Assembly: GCA_024692685.1 (NCBI GenBank)
Contig: JAILMJ010000053.1
Span: forward strand, 51,663-115,662
Direction: 5' to 3'
Source: Clostridia bacterium
Lineage (GTDB): Bacteria > Bacillota > Clostridia > Oscillospirales > Acutalibacteraceae
DNA length: 64,000 bases
This document shows positions 37,234-45,476 of this stretch, one piece after another. The stretch's first letter is position 1; each line of letters opens with the position of its first letter. The translations under genes and the position numbers were made by a program. The notes under the pieces were generated by a model, which had not been told where the DNA came from, made no database searches, and saw only the letters and a list, made by a program, of their open reading frames with translations.

Positions 37234-37257
37234 ACCGCCCTGTCTCAGAGCGGCGGT
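37234..37257 (-). terminator. second of three tandem terminator-like hairpins
   Basis: ACCGCC and GGCGGT, with further pairing in the loop (CTCTGAGAC), followed on the minus strand by ATTTTTTGTTT. Confidence 0.7.
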
Positions 37258-37324
37258 CTTATCCGTCGGCAAACCGCGCACAGTTCTCATATAAAGCCGC
37301 GCCGGTCTTAAACCGCGCAGACAT

Positions 37325-37356
37325 AAAAAAGGCGGTGCACCTTTCGGTACACCGCC
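37325..37356 (-). terminator. terminator of the small secreted protein gene
   Basis: GGCGGTGTACC, four-base loop GAAA, GGTGCACCGCC, then TTTTTTATG on the minus strand, 72 nt after the stop codon. The stem has one mismatch. Confidence 0.88.
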
Positions 37357-37427
37357 GCTTAACATTTTAAATTCTTGCGCTAATTTAAAAAGTATCAGCT
37401 ATTTGTAAAGTGAACTGTTAATCGCAA

Positions 37428-37949
37428 TTATGCTCTTTTCTTGGTGCAAACATATGCAGCAGCAGCAGCAACAGAAACAGTTGCGAAAGCTACGATGCCA
37501 ACGGGAGCAGAACCGGTGTCAACAGACTCGGCAGCTGCGGTCTCGTCAACGAACTCAGCGCTGGAGCCAGCATAGAGAGCCTTAATCTTCTCTTTGATTG
37601 TCTGGATGATGTTCTTGATGGTCTTGTAGATGTCGCCAACGATGGGGAGATCTTCGATCTTAGCATCGAGGTCATCAACTGCACCGAGAACGTCCTCTGC
37701 ACAAGCGCCGTTGCCGATGTTCTTAACCATATCTACAACCTTGTTGAAGAGGCCTTCGATCTGATCCCAGAGGTCAGCAAGCTCTTTGTCGCCTGTGAAG
37801 ATACCCTTGAGAGTATCAAGGAGAGTCTGGATGCTGTATTCAGCATCGGTGTCGGATGCGTCAGTGCCTGTTGCAGGAGCTGCAAAAGCAAGTGACGAAG
37901 CGGAAAGTGCGATTACGAGTGCGAGTACGATTGCAAGTACTTTTTTCAT
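37428..37949 (-). CDS. small secreted, wall- or membrane-anchored helical protein
   Basis: 173 residues: signal peptide (~1-23, ending SLAFA), and a mostly alpha-helical amphipathic body of about 110 residues (for example IKNIIQTIKEKIKALYAG). The C terminus is a hydrophobic segment of ~20 residues followed by CTKKRA. The C-terminal layout (DTGSAP, hydrophobic stretch, basic tail) looks like a sortase sorting signal, but no LPXTG is present. A membrane anchor is the other reading. No family was recognised. The near-consensus promoter, 5' hairpin and three terminators suggest an abundant transcript. Confidence 0.75.
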   Translation of the reverse strand: MKKVLAIVLALVIALSASSLAFAAPATGTDASDTDAEYSIQTLLDTLKGIFTGDKELADLWDQIEGLFNKVVDMVKNIGNGACAEDVLGAVDDLDAKIEDLPIVGDIYKTIKNIIQTIKEKIKALYAGSSAEFVDETAAAESVDTGSAPVGIVAFATVSVAAAAAYVCTKKRA

Positions 37950-37997
37950 GGTGAACCATTCCTTTCATATTATTGTTGTTGGTTTGAATTTTTGCAA

Positions 37998-38012
37998 GAG
38001 CAACAATTGCTC
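37998..38012 (-). promoter_or_regulatory. 5' hairpin of the small secreted protein mRNA
   Basis: GAGCAA, three bases, TTGCTC, beginning about 5 nt after the -10 box and so at or near the transcript 5' end. This position suits an RNA-stabilising stem or an operator overlapping +1. Confidence 0.55.
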
Positions 38013-38016
38013 GTTT

Positions 38017-38045
38017 ATAATAGCATAAAAGATTTTCTTTGTCAA
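38017..38045 (-). promoter_or_regulatory. strong promoter of the small secreted protein gene
   Basis: Minus strand: TTGACA (perfect -35), 17 nt, TATTAT, with TG just upstream of the -10. It is the closest match to consensus in the window. Confidence 0.85.
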
Positions 38046-38157
38046 CTGTTTTATGGCATAATTTTTGACAAATCCGCAAAATTTTCATGCATTGTTTTAT
38101 AAAAATTCACAAATTTTCGGGGTTTTTGCGGCTTTTAGGGCCGTTTTCGGCGGATTA

Positions 38158-38928
38158 TTATGCTTCTGCTTCCGCTTTATTGCTCTTCCTCTCCGCAAAT
38201 CTATCCTCTATTTTAACGACTATCTTATTATATATGATTTTTGCAAGGAAATAGCCGGCAACCGCGCATACAATACCGACAAGCGCTCCGACAAGAACAT
38301 CCGTGCAGTAGTGAACGTGGAGGTAAATCCTTGTGAAGCCGATCAGCGCCGCAACGATTATTGCGCAGCAGCCCATCGCCTTCTGGCCCTTGCCCTTGCA
38401 CATTGAGAACATTCCGCACGCCGCGGCAAAGCTCGATGAGGTATGGCCTGAGGGGAATGAATACCCGTGGGCATAGGGATAGCCGATATCAAGCGGCGAG
38501 TGACCGCTGAAGCACGCAAGCCATTTCTGCTGAAACTCGGCGCCGTAAATTTTCATTTCCTCAATGACCTGATCAATATAGCCGGCCTTCATCCAGCCGT
38601 CATAGTGTTTGCCGTTGAAATCGTATCCGTTGACACATCTGTTCGCGACTTCCGGGTTAAACAGGGCAAACGGCCTCGTCCTTGAGAAGATGCTTTTGAG
38701 AACGACATTATTAAGAAGAAGCATTACAGCCTGTGCCATAAGCATCGCTATACCTATCTTCCGTGTTTTTTTGGGGATGCAGAATATCAGACCGACTGCA
38801 ATCCAGAATATTCCGTCGCCGAGCCAGGTTACATAGGAAAGCAAAGGAGTAAGCCAACTGCCCGCCGCATCGATCATCCTGTTCATCGCTTCAAATACGG
38901 ATAAATCAAAGTTGAGAATGGACTCCAA
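38158..38928 (-). CDS. PAP2-family membrane phosphatase
   Basis: Integral membrane lipid phosphatase of the PAP2/BcrC type, which could act on undecaprenyl or other isoprenyl and glycerolipid phosphates. The three catalytic motifs are present: KSIFSRTRPF (KxxxxxxRP), FPSGHTSS (PSGH) and TRIYLHVHYCTD (SRxxxxxHxxxD, with T for S). 256 residues and about six membrane segments, with a charged tail. The start is TTG, eight bases after AGGAGG; no in-frame ATG fits. It is the last gene of the rplS-to-PAP2 run on the minus strand. Confidence 0.88.
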   Translation of the reverse strand: MESILNFDLSVFEAMNRMIDAAGSWLTPLLSYVTWLGDGIFWIAVGLIFCIPKKTRKIGIAMLMAQAVMLLLNNVVLKSIFSRTRPFALFNPEVANRCVNGYDFNGKHYDGWMKAGYIDQVIEEMKIYGAEFQQKWLACFSGHSPLDIGYPYAHGYSFPSGHTSSSFAAACGMFSMCKGKGQKAMGCCAIIVAALIGFTRIYLHVHYCTDVLVGALVGIVCAVAGYFLAKIIYNKIVVKIEDRFAERKSNKAEAEA

Positions 38929-38989
38929 AATTTCATTCCTCCTTATAATTTTATAACATTATACTATTTTTTTGCCCGGTTTACAATAG

Positions 38990-39343
38990 TTAAAAGGCTT
39001 TTTTCATATAATCAATCCGGTCAAGAGAATTGTCATCATTGAGATAAACCTCACTGACATCAAACTCTGTTTCGCCTTCATATTTGATGTATGAGATAAA
39101 ACTGCGTGCCGTCAGGGATATACGCTCCTGTTTCCGCTCATCAACCGCCTCCATAGGCCTGACGGGCGTATTTTTATTTCTTGCCTTAACCTCAACGAAA
39201 CAAAGCACGCCGTCTTTCTCGGCTATAAGGTCAATTTCACCAAAGCGGGACCTGAATTCCGAATAGATTATTCTGTATTTATTGTCCCTTAAATACCTTG
39301 CTGTGTATATCTCGCCCCACACGCCGGCTTTGTTTTTAATCAT
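38990..39343 (-). CDS. yraN: YraN/UPF0102 family nuclease-like protein
   Basis: 117 residues of the restriction-endonuclease-like UPF0102 family. It shows the core FRSRFGEIDLIAEKDGVLCFVEVKAR (GEIDLI and FVEVK carry the Asp/Glu/Lys active-site residues) after the KGxxGE-like start KAGVWGEIYTARYL. The cellular role is not settled. The start overlaps the rnhB stop by 4 nt, the usual rnhB-yraN order in Firmicutes. Confidence 0.92.
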   Translation of the reverse strand: MIKNKAGVWGEIYTARYLRDNKYRIIYSEFRSRFGEIDLIAEKDGVLCFVEVKARNKNTPVRPMEAVDERKQERISLTARSFISYIKYEGETEFDVSEVYLNDDNSLDRIDYMKKAF

Positions 39344-39960
39344 TTTCTTTCACCCGGCCTGTAGGTCTTTAAGAAGGTCAGCCTGTGATGCTCCGATATG
39401 CCGTATTTGTCAAGGCATTCATAATGGAGCTTCGTGCCGTATCCTTTATGCTTTGCAAACATATATTCGGGCATCTCTTTATCAAGATCATACATAAACC
39501 TGTCTCTGCTGACCTTTGCCAACACAGACGCCGCCGCTATTGACGGACTTGAAGCGTCACCCTTGACAATGGTCTCGCCGGGAATATCCAGCTGCGGCAT
39601 ACGGTTACCGTCTATCAGAGCATAGTCCGCCCTGACCTCAAGGGAATCAACCGCCTTTTTCATGGCAAGGAAGGTCGCCTGAAGAATATTTATTCTGTCT
39701 ATGGTCTTTTCATCAACGCTCGCCACTGCGTAAGCGACAGCTTTTTGCGTGATGATATCAAAAAGCTCTTCCCTTTTTTTCTCGGAAAGCTTTTTCGAAT
39801 CGTTCAGGCCGGAAATTTCAAGTCCGCGCGGAAGAATGACCGCGGCGGCATATACCGGCCCCGCGAGAGGCCCTCTGCCCGCTTCATCCACTCCGCAAAC
39901 CAGACTGTATCCGTTTTGATATGCCCGGTTTTCATGGTTATAATCCATATTGTTCACCAT
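39340..39960 (-). CDS. rnhB: ribonuclease HII
   Basis: Cuts the RNA strand of RNA-DNA hybrids and removes single ribonucleotides from DNA. The catalytic Asp-Glu pair lies in VCGVDEAGRGPLAGP. LNDSKKLSEKKRE, IDGNRMPQL and ASVLAKVSRDRFM follow in order. 206 residues, normal length. A start four codons later (MDYN) is also possible. It is directly followed by yraN and directly preceded by the CapA-like gene. Confidence 0.96.
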   Translation of the reverse strand: MVNNMDYNHENRAYQNGYSLVCGVDEAGRGPLAGPVYAAAVILPRGLEISGLNDSKKLSEKKREELFDIITQKAVAYAVASVDEKTIDRINILQATFLAMKKAVDSLEVRADYALIDGNRMPQLDIPGETIVKGDASSPSIAAASVLAKVSRDRFMYDLDKEMPEYMFAKHKGYGTKLHYECLDKYGISEHHRLTFLKTYRPGERK

Positions 39961-41124
39961 TCAGTTAAGATAAGCGCTGTCAATTGTTTCGGTAAGCATG
40001 TCGTTTAGATAACCGGAGGAAAAATCCCCTTCCTTGGTTCTGATACCGTGAACCTCCGCAAGGCTTTCAGTATATTCCGAAAGCGGGTAGATCCTTATTT
40101 TTGACATATCGTATCCGTAATGAAGAACTACGCCGGATATTTTGAAATTCTCAAGACTTACCTGAACGGTTTCGCTGTTCTTAACTATATCAAAAGAGAG
40201 AAGCCCGCCGAGCATGGTTTCCTTTCTGGGCATTGCCGAAAGGAAATTGCCCAGTGAATAGGCAACGAAGGTCTGACTGCCGTCGGAATTTTTAATCATT
40301 TCGGCTTCCTGAAGAACGTGGGTGTGTGAACCGATTATAACATCTGCGCCCCAGTTGCCGAGTTTCACGGCAAGCGCTCTCTGCTCTTCGGTTACTTCTT
40401 TCTCATATTCGTTGCCCCAGTGAGCGCAGACAATAACAACATCCGCCTTCCTCGAAGCGAGGTCAAGCATATTGGCTATCCTCGTTTCATGGGTTGAAAT
40501 ATCGAGAACGGCATCCGAATCATCCGGCAGGCTGTGACCGTTTGTGCTCTGGGTAAAACCGTACCAGGCAATTCTTATCCCGTTTATGTCCTTTATTGTC
40601 AGCCAGTCCGAACTGTCTTTTCCGGCGTAGGCGCCGATTGTGCAGAAATCTTTATCCTGCCAGTAATTGACAGTGTTGACAAGGCCGAGCTCACCGTAAT
40701 CGAGAATATGGTTTGTGGCAATATTAACGGCATTGAAGCCGACCTTTGCCATTTCATCGCCAATCTCCGCGGGAGCGTTGAACAGGGTTTCGCCCGAAAC
40801 ACCGTGCTCAGCCGAAACAACCGACTCCTGGGTGAATACGGCAACGTCGGCAGCGGAAATTACGGGGGCCAGTTTTTCGTAAACATAGCCGAAATCATAG
40901 CCGCCCGTGTTGCTTCTGGCCCGCGCCTGCTCAAGAATTTTGGTTTGCAGGATATTGTCTCCGACCGCAACCACGCTCGCCTTTGAGAACATATCCTCCT
41001 GCTCTGTCACGGGGTTGTTATCGCCTTCGGGAACTGTATTGTTTCCCGAAAAAAAGATAACGCCGAGAGAGATTACATCAAGAAACAGTATTCCCGCAAG
41101 AAATACCGAAAGCAGTCTTCTCAT
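39961..41124 (-). CDS. CapA/PgsA-family exported metallophosphatase-like protein
   Basis: 387 residues starting MRRLLSVFLAGILF, an N-terminal membrane anchor, with the rest outside. The CapA domain is shown by SVVAVGDNILQ, VNIATNHILDYG, VVIVCAHWGNEYE and IIGSHTHVLQEAE, motifs of a metallophosphoesterase-like fold. Family members act in poly-gamma-glutamate or capsule export. There is no capB or capC here, so the role is open. The start is set by GGAGGATAAGCC. It lies between rbgA and rnhB, which are usually neighbours in Firmicutes. Confidence 0.88.
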   Translation of the reverse strand: MRRLLSVFLAGILFLDVISLGVIFFSGNNTVPEGDNNPVTEQEDMFSKASVVAVGDNILQTKILEQARARSNTGGYDFGYVYEKLAPVISAADVAVFTQESVVSAEHGVSGETLFNAPAEIGDEMAKVGFNAVNIATNHILDYGELGLVNTVNYWQDKDFCTIGAYAGKDSSDWLTIKDINGIRIAWYGFTQSTNGHSLPDDSDAVLDISTHETRIANMLDLASRKADVVIVCAHWGNEYEKEVTEEQRALAVKLGNWGADVIIGSHTHVLQEAEMIKNSDGSQTFVAYSLGNFLSAMPRKETMLGGLLSFDIVKNSETVQVSLENFKISGVVLHYGYDMSKIRIYPLSEYTESLAEVHGIRTKEGDFSSGYLNDMLTETIDSAYLN

Positions 41125-41139
41125 CGGCTTATCCTCCAA

Positions 41140-41997
41140 TCATATAATATCAAGTGTTATTTTCCCGAGTTTGCCGCCCCTGTACTCATCAAGAAGAGTG
41201 ACCGCGGCTCTTTCCGTATCATATTCGCCCCTGTGCAGAAGCATTCCTCTTTCGCGGGCAATCAGTTCAAGCACCTCATACGGCTCGGCATCTTCAAAAT
41301 CTTTAATTCTGTATCTTTGAGTGAGTCTGTCGGGATAGTCGGCCTGCAGTACCTTCAGCAATCTGACCGCTATCTCCTGAATATCAAGTATCTCATCCTT
41401 GACGGAACCGATAAATGACAGTTTGTAACCGACCTCGGGGTCATCGAACTTCGGCCATAGGACTCCGGGGGTATCAAGCAGCTCTATACCCTGGCCGATG
41501 GAAAACCAGCGGTTTTCCCTTGTCACACCCGGTTTATCCGCAACCTTTGCCCTGTTTTTTCCGGCCATTCGGTTGATAAACGAGGACTTTCCGGTATTGG
41601 GAATACCGACAACCATAACTCTGAGCGGTTTGCCTGCCATTCCTCTGGCTGCGTTTGCTTTTATTTTTTCACCGAGCACCTCTCTGACGGCCGGCCTGAA
41701 TTTCTCTATGCCGCTTCCGCTTCTGCAGTCAACCGGCAGGGCTTTAATACCCTTCTGAGAGAAAATCCTTATGTACTTTGCCGTGGCGATGTCGTCGGCT
41801 AAGTCGCATTTATTAAGCAGAATTATTCTCGGCTTATTTCCGACTATTTCATCTATTTCGGGATTCCTGCTGCTTTCCGGCAGTCTGGCGTCAACCAGTT
41901 CACAGACCATATCCACGAGGGACAGGCTTTCTTTGATGAGCCTGCGCGTTTTTGCCATGTGGCCGGGAAACCATTGGACTTCCATTTTTTCATTCAT
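41140..41997 (-). CDS. rbgA: ribosome biogenesis GTPase RbgA (YlqF)
   Basis: Late 50S assembly GTPase with circularly permuted G motifs. G4 (LLNKCDLAD) comes first, then G1 (GIPNTGKSSFINR), a threonine switch (KPGVTRENRW) and G3 (DTPGVLWPKF). The N-terminal MEVQWFPGHMAKTRR start of the family is seen after Met1-Glu. 285 residues with the C-terminal RNA-binding domain complete. Upstream genes are two signal peptidases and rplS, a common Firmicute order. Confidence 0.96.
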   Translation of the reverse strand: MNEKMEVQWFPGHMAKTRRLIKESLSLVDMVCELVDARLPESSRNPEIDEIVGNKPRIILLNKCDLADDIATAKYIRIFSQKGIKALPVDCRSGSGIEKFRPAVREVLGEKIKANAARGMAGKPLRVMVVGIPNTGKSSFINRMAGKNRAKVADKPGVTRENRWFSIGQGIELLDTPGVLWPKFDDPEVGYKLSFIGSVKDEILDIQEIAVRLLKVLQADYPDRLTQRYRIKDFEDAEPYEVLELIARERGMLLHRGEYDTERAAVTLLDEYRGGKLGKITLDII

Positions 41998-42003
41998 TTA
42001 TCA

Positions 42004-42546
42004 TTAACCTATTTTGAATTTTCCGAAAGGCATCAGCCTGAAAACGGTTTTGCCCAGGATATAATCCTCTCTGATAAGTCCGACTCTGTAATCTCTGCTG
42101 TCCGTTGAAGCGTTTCTGTTGTCTCCCATAACAAACACATAATCCTCAGGGACTGTCAGAGGCCCCCGGAAGCTTTCAGGTTCTCTCGTGACATCGTTGA
42201 TATACGGCTCGTCAAGCGCTTTGCCGTCAACATAGACTATTCCTTTTTCAAAGTCGATATCCACAGTCTGGCCTTCGGTTGCAATAACCCTTTTTACAAG
42301 AGTGGACTCAATATAAGTGTATTCTGAAGGCTGACAGGTGACTACGATTTCACCGTTTTTGGGCTCGGTAATAAAGGCGGAAAGAATCAGACGGTCCTTA
42401 TCATCAAGGGTGGGCACCATCGAGGTGCCTTCGACACCGACAGTTCTGAAAACAAACAAAAAGGCAAAAGTGACAATAATCGAAGCAGACATAACAACAG
42501 ATATCAAATCATAAAGAAAACCTGTAAGCGGATTTACCTTTTTCAT
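42004..42546 (-). CDS. type I signal peptidase (paralog 1)
   Basis: Removes signal peptides from secreted proteins at the membrane. 180 residues with one N-terminal membrane segment. The catalytic Ser is in GTSMVPTL and the Lys in LVKRVIATEG. The later boxes YVFVMGDNRNASTDSRDYR and ILGKTVFRLMP complete the Sip family pattern. Its ATG overlaps the stop of the second signal peptidase gene by 4 nt (ATGA), so both are translated together. Confidence 0.95.
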   Translation of the reverse strand: MKKVNPLTGFLYDLISVVMSASIIVTFAFLFVFRTVGVEGTSMVPTLDDKDRLILSAFITEPKNGEIVVTCQPSEYTYIESTLVKRVIATEGQTVDIDFEKGIVYVDGKALDEPYINDVTREPESFRGPLTVPEDYVFVMGDNRNASTDSRDYRVGLIREDYILGKTVFRLMPFGKFKIG

Positions 42547-43127
42547 TCGACTGCCCTCCTTAAACTTTTGGGAGCGGGGTAGAAGCGGAAGACCGCCTTG
42601 CCCAGTATATAGTTTTCATCAATAAGCCCGACTTTTTCCGACCTGCTGTCAAGGGAATCATTTCTGTTATCGCCCATGACAAACACCTTGCCCTCGGGCA
42701 CAGTCATCGGAAAAACGGCGTTGTAGTTAATATAGGTGCGTTCCTTGATGTAATCTTCATCAATGATTTCTCCGTTGATAAAAACATCGCCGGTGACAAA
42801 ATCAATATTTATGGTATCACCGCCGACGGCGATAACTCTCTTGATTATCGGGATATCCCGTTCCCAGGGCTGAGTGACAACGACGACATCGCCTTTCTGA
42901 ATATTGCTTACTATGCCGGTAACGGCAACCCAGTCGCCGTCCACGAGCGTGGGATTCATTGAATCTCCGCTGACGCCAACCGCTCTGAAAGCGAGAGTGA
43001 AGAGCAGAAAAACAACTACAACAGCACCCATAAAGGATTCCAGAATGTCAAAAACAGCGCCGAATATCCACGGAGTTTTTTTATGAAGTTTTATAAAATA
43101 GGTGTCAACCTGCCTGCCCTGCTTCAT
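42543..43127 (-). CDS. type I signal peptidase (paralog 2)
   Basis: 194 residues. The catalytic Ser is in SGDSMNPTL and the Lys in IIKRVIAVGG. The VFVMGDNRNDSLDSRS and ILGKAVFRFYP boxes match its neighbour. The start at 43127 follows AGGGTGAAAA; an upstream TTG in frame has no support. It is similar to paralog 1 but with a longer cytosolic N terminus. The tandem pair fits the many exported proteins in this window; paralogs may differ in substrate preference. Confidence 0.95.
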   Translation of the reverse strand: MKQGRQVDTYFIKLHKKTPWIFGAVFDILESFMGAVVVVFLLFTLAFRAVGVSGDSMNPTLVDGDWVAVTGIVSNIQKGDVVVVTQPWERDIPIIKRVIAVGGDTINIDFVTGDVFINGEIIDEDYIKERTYINYNAVFPMTVPEGKVFVMGDNRNDSLDSRSEKVGLIDENYILGKAVFRFYPAPKSLRRAVE

Positions 43128-43152
43128 TTTTTCACCCTGTTTTAACAAGAAA

Positions 43153-43180
43153 GGTGCAACAACGAAATCATTGTCACACC
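43153..43180 (-). terminator. hairpin between rplS and the signal peptidase genes
   Basis: On the minus strand GGTGTGACAA pairs with TTGTTGCACC (two G-T pairs) around an eight-base loop, followed by TTTCTTGTT. It is likely a partial terminator that lets the ribosomal protein gene outrun the downstream genes. Confidence 0.5.
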
Positions 43181-43193
43181 CTCACCTGCTTTT

Positions 43194-43538
43194 TTATCTG
43201 ATCTGTTCCTTAACCTTGGCTGCCTTGCCGACTCTGTCACGAAGATAGTAGAGCTTGCTTCTGCGAACTCTGCCGTGTCTGACAGTTTCAACCTTGACAA
43301 CGTTGGGGGAATGAATAGGGAATACTCTCTCTACACCTACGCCGTAGGAAATGCGGCGAACGGTGAAAGTTTCGGAGACTCCGGATCCTCTGCGAGCGAT
43401 AACCGTTCCTTCGAAAATCTGGACTCTTTCTTTCTCACCTTCACGAATCTTGACGTGAACCTTTACGGTATCACCGATTTCGATTGAGGGAGCCTCTTCT
43501 TTGAGAGAATCCTGTGCGATCAATTTAAGTGCGTCCAT
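43194..43538 (-). CDS. rplS: 50S ribosomal protein L19
   Basis: Protein at the 30S-50S interface. 114 residues with KVREGxxER-like ([16 protein letters not shown]), [30 protein letters not shown] and [18 protein letters not shown], all typical L19. GGAGGACATTCAAA precedes its ATG. It leads the rplS-sip-sip-rbgA run. Confidence 0.98.
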   Translation of the reverse strand: MDALKLIAQDSLKEEAPSIEIGDTVKVHVKIREGEKERVQIFEGTVIARRGSGVSETFTVRRISYGVGVERVFPIHSPNVVKVETVRHGRVRRSKLYYLRDRVGKAAKVKEQIR

Positions 43539-43660
43539 TTTGAATGTCCTCCGTTTTTTTCAGATGTTCATTCGCTCACATGCCAGAGGAACACCCGTTT
43601 TAATATTCATTATTAAATCCCGTCTTCGGCCTGAAACCTATTGACGGCATAAATGCTGGA
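43539..43660 (-). ncRNA. rplS 5' leader, possible L19 leader
   Basis: A ~120-nt untranslated leader lies between the rplS promoter and start. Many Firmicutes carry a structured L19 leader here. The conserved-looking stretch GGCATGTGAGCGAATG lies ~40 nt before the ribosome binding site. I recall it only loosely as part of that family, so this is tentative. Confidence 0.35.
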
Positions 43661-43662
43661 TA

Positions 43663-43691
43663 ATAATATCACAGACATTTTAAAAATGCAA
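43663..43691 (-). promoter_or_regulatory. sigma-A-type promoter of rplS
   Basis: Minus strand: TTGCAT, 17 nt, TATTAT. It begins only 25 nt after the hndD stop codon, with no terminator hairpin between. Confidence 0.75.
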
Positions 43692-43716
43692 GTCTTTTTT
43701 ATATTATAATATGAAA

Positions 43717-45459
43717 TTATTTGTATTTCGGTCTGGGACAATAAGAGGTATGAAGAACTTCATGCGCCTTATGGCTGCCGTAACTGCCGAAGAACTCATC
43801 GTAAACCATCTTGATTGCGGGGTTCTCGTGACTCTTTCTGCGAGGATAATTCTTATCTGCCTCATAGAGAGCGGCAGCTCTGATGCTTCTCAGGTCGTAG
43901 AAGTTGCGGACAACCGCGTGCTGAACGGGCTGGCCGCCGCCGTTTACGCAACCGCCCGGGCAAGCCATGATTTCAATGAAGGTATAGGGGCTTGTGCCTG
44001 CCTTTACCTCATCCATAACCTTCTTTGCGTTTGCAAGGCCGCTCGCCGCGCAAACCTTGATTTCAAGGCCGTTGACGGTGTAGGAAGCTTCCTTGATACC
44101 TTTAATGCCTCTGACTTCCTTGAAGTCAAGCTCTTTGAGTTCTTCGCCTGAAATCCATTCAACCGCTGTCCTCAGCGCCGCTTCCATAACGCCGCCTGTT
44201 GCTCCGAATATTACTGCCGCGCCGGTGGATTCGCCGAGAGGATTGTCAAACTCCTCATCGGGAAGCTTGCGGAAGAAGATACCCGCGGAGTCTATCATTC
44301 TGGCAAGTTCTCTTGTTGTAAGCGAATAGTCAACATCGGGATAACCCGAGGAGGACTGATCGTCACGCTTGTTTTCAAACTTCTTTGCCGTGCAGGGCAT
44401 AATACCCACAACAACTATGTTCGCAGGGTCGAGACCCATTTTCTTTGCATACCAGGTCTTGATGAGACCGCCGAACATCTGCTGAGGTGATTTGCAGCTT
44501 GAAAGGTGATCAATCTCCGTGGGGTAGTAATGCTCACAGTATTTGACCCAGCCGGGTGAGCATGAAGTAATCATGGGAAGAGTGCCGCCGTTCTTGACTC
44601 TTTCAACAAGTTCATTGGCTTCTTCAACTATGGTAAGGTCGGCGCCGAAATCGGTATCGAAAACTTTATCGAAGCCGAGTCTTCTGAGCGCGGCAACCAT
44701 CTTGCCTTCAACATTTGTGCCCATGTGCATACCGAAGGCTTCACCGAGGGTGACACGGATTGAAGGCGCGGTCTGAACAACAACGAATTTTGAAGGATCG
44801 TTGATAGCGGCAAGCACCTTGTCGCAATCGTCCTTTTCATAGATAGCGCCTGTGGGGCAGTTAACTATACACTGGCCGCAGGATACGCAGGAAACATCGG
44901 CAAGGTCCTTGTCGAATGCCGAGCTGATATGAGTATCAAAACCTCTGGCGTTTGCGCCGATAACCGCTATATCCTGCATCTGGCAGGCGGCAACACAGCG
45001 GCGGCAGAGGATACATTTACTGTTATCCCTGACCATATGGGCGGCTGAATCGTCGAACTGGAAATCGGGGATTCTGCCCTGGAAATAATTCTCATCCTGA
45101 ATGCCGAATTCCTTACAGAGAGCCTGAAGCTCGCAGTTTCCGCTGCGTATGCAGGAGAGGCATTCCTTGCGGTGAGTTGAAAGAATGAGCTCAAGAGTAT
45201 GCTTGCGGCTCGTTCTGACTTTTTCGGTATTCGTGAACACTTCCATACCCTCGTTGACGGGATATACGCAAGCGGTAACGAGAGAACGGGCACCTTTGAC
45301 CTCGACCATACAAATTCTGCACGCGCCGATTTCATTTATATCCTTGAGGAAGCAAAGCGTCGGAATTTCTATGCCGGCATATCTTGCTGCTTCAAGAATG
45401 GATATACCCGCAGGAACCTTGAGTGAATTGCCGTTTATTTTAATGTTTACCATTTCCAT
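43717..45459 (-). CDS. hndD: [FeFe] hydrogenase catalytic subunit (HndD/HydA type)
   Basis: H2-producing or H2-consuming subunit of an NAD(P)H- and probably ferredoxin-linked hydrogenase. From the start MEMVNIK (AGGAGG eight bases upstream) it has 580 residues. A plant-type 2Fe-2S domain is followed by the His-Cys3 cluster HRKECLSCIRSGNC, then two 4Fe-4S motifs (CILCRRCVAAC, CVSCGQCIVNC). The H-cluster domain has TSCSPGW, MPCTAKKFE and ACPGGCVNGGGQP, and the small-subunit domain lies at the C terminus. The position of the usual second Cys in TSCCP is Ser here. It ends the ten-gene hydrogenase operon. Confidence 0.96.
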   Translation of the reverse strand: MEMVNIKINGNSLKVPAGISILEAARYAGIEIPTLCFLKDINEIGACRICMVEVKGARSLVTACVYPVNEGMEVFTNTEKVRTSRKHTLELILSTHRKECLSCIRSGNCELQALCKEFGIQDENYFQGRIPDFQFDDSAAHMVRDNSKCILCRRCVAACQMQDIAVIGANARGFDTHISSAFDKDLADVSCVSCGQCIVNCPTGAIYEKDDCDKVLAAINDPSKFVVVQTAPSIRVTLGEAFGMHMGTNVEGKMVAALRRLGFDKVFDTDFGADLTIVEEANELVERVKNGGTLPMITSCSPGWVKYCEHYYPTEIDHLSSCKSPQQMFGGLIKTWYAKKMGLDPANIVVVGIMPCTAKKFENKRDDQSSSGYPDVDYSLTTRELARMIDSAGIFFRKLPDEEFDNPLGESTGAAVIFGATGGVMEAALRTAVEWISGEELKELDFKEVRGIKGIKEASYTVNGLEIKVCAASGLANAKKVMDEVKAGTSPYTFIEIMACPGGCVNGGGQPVQHAVVRNFYDLRSIRAAALYEADKNYPRRKSHENPAIKMVYDEFFGSYGSHKAHEVLHTSYCPRPKYK

Positions 45460-45476
45460 TACTGCATCCTCCTCTC

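Noticed and set aside
37158-37370. Plus-strand 70-residue frame
   Set aside because: It spans three terminator hairpins on the other strand and shows no ribosome binding site or protein-like pattern.
43711-44151. Plus-strand frame of 146 residues
   Set aside because: Shadow of hndD, which has full cluster-binding motifs.
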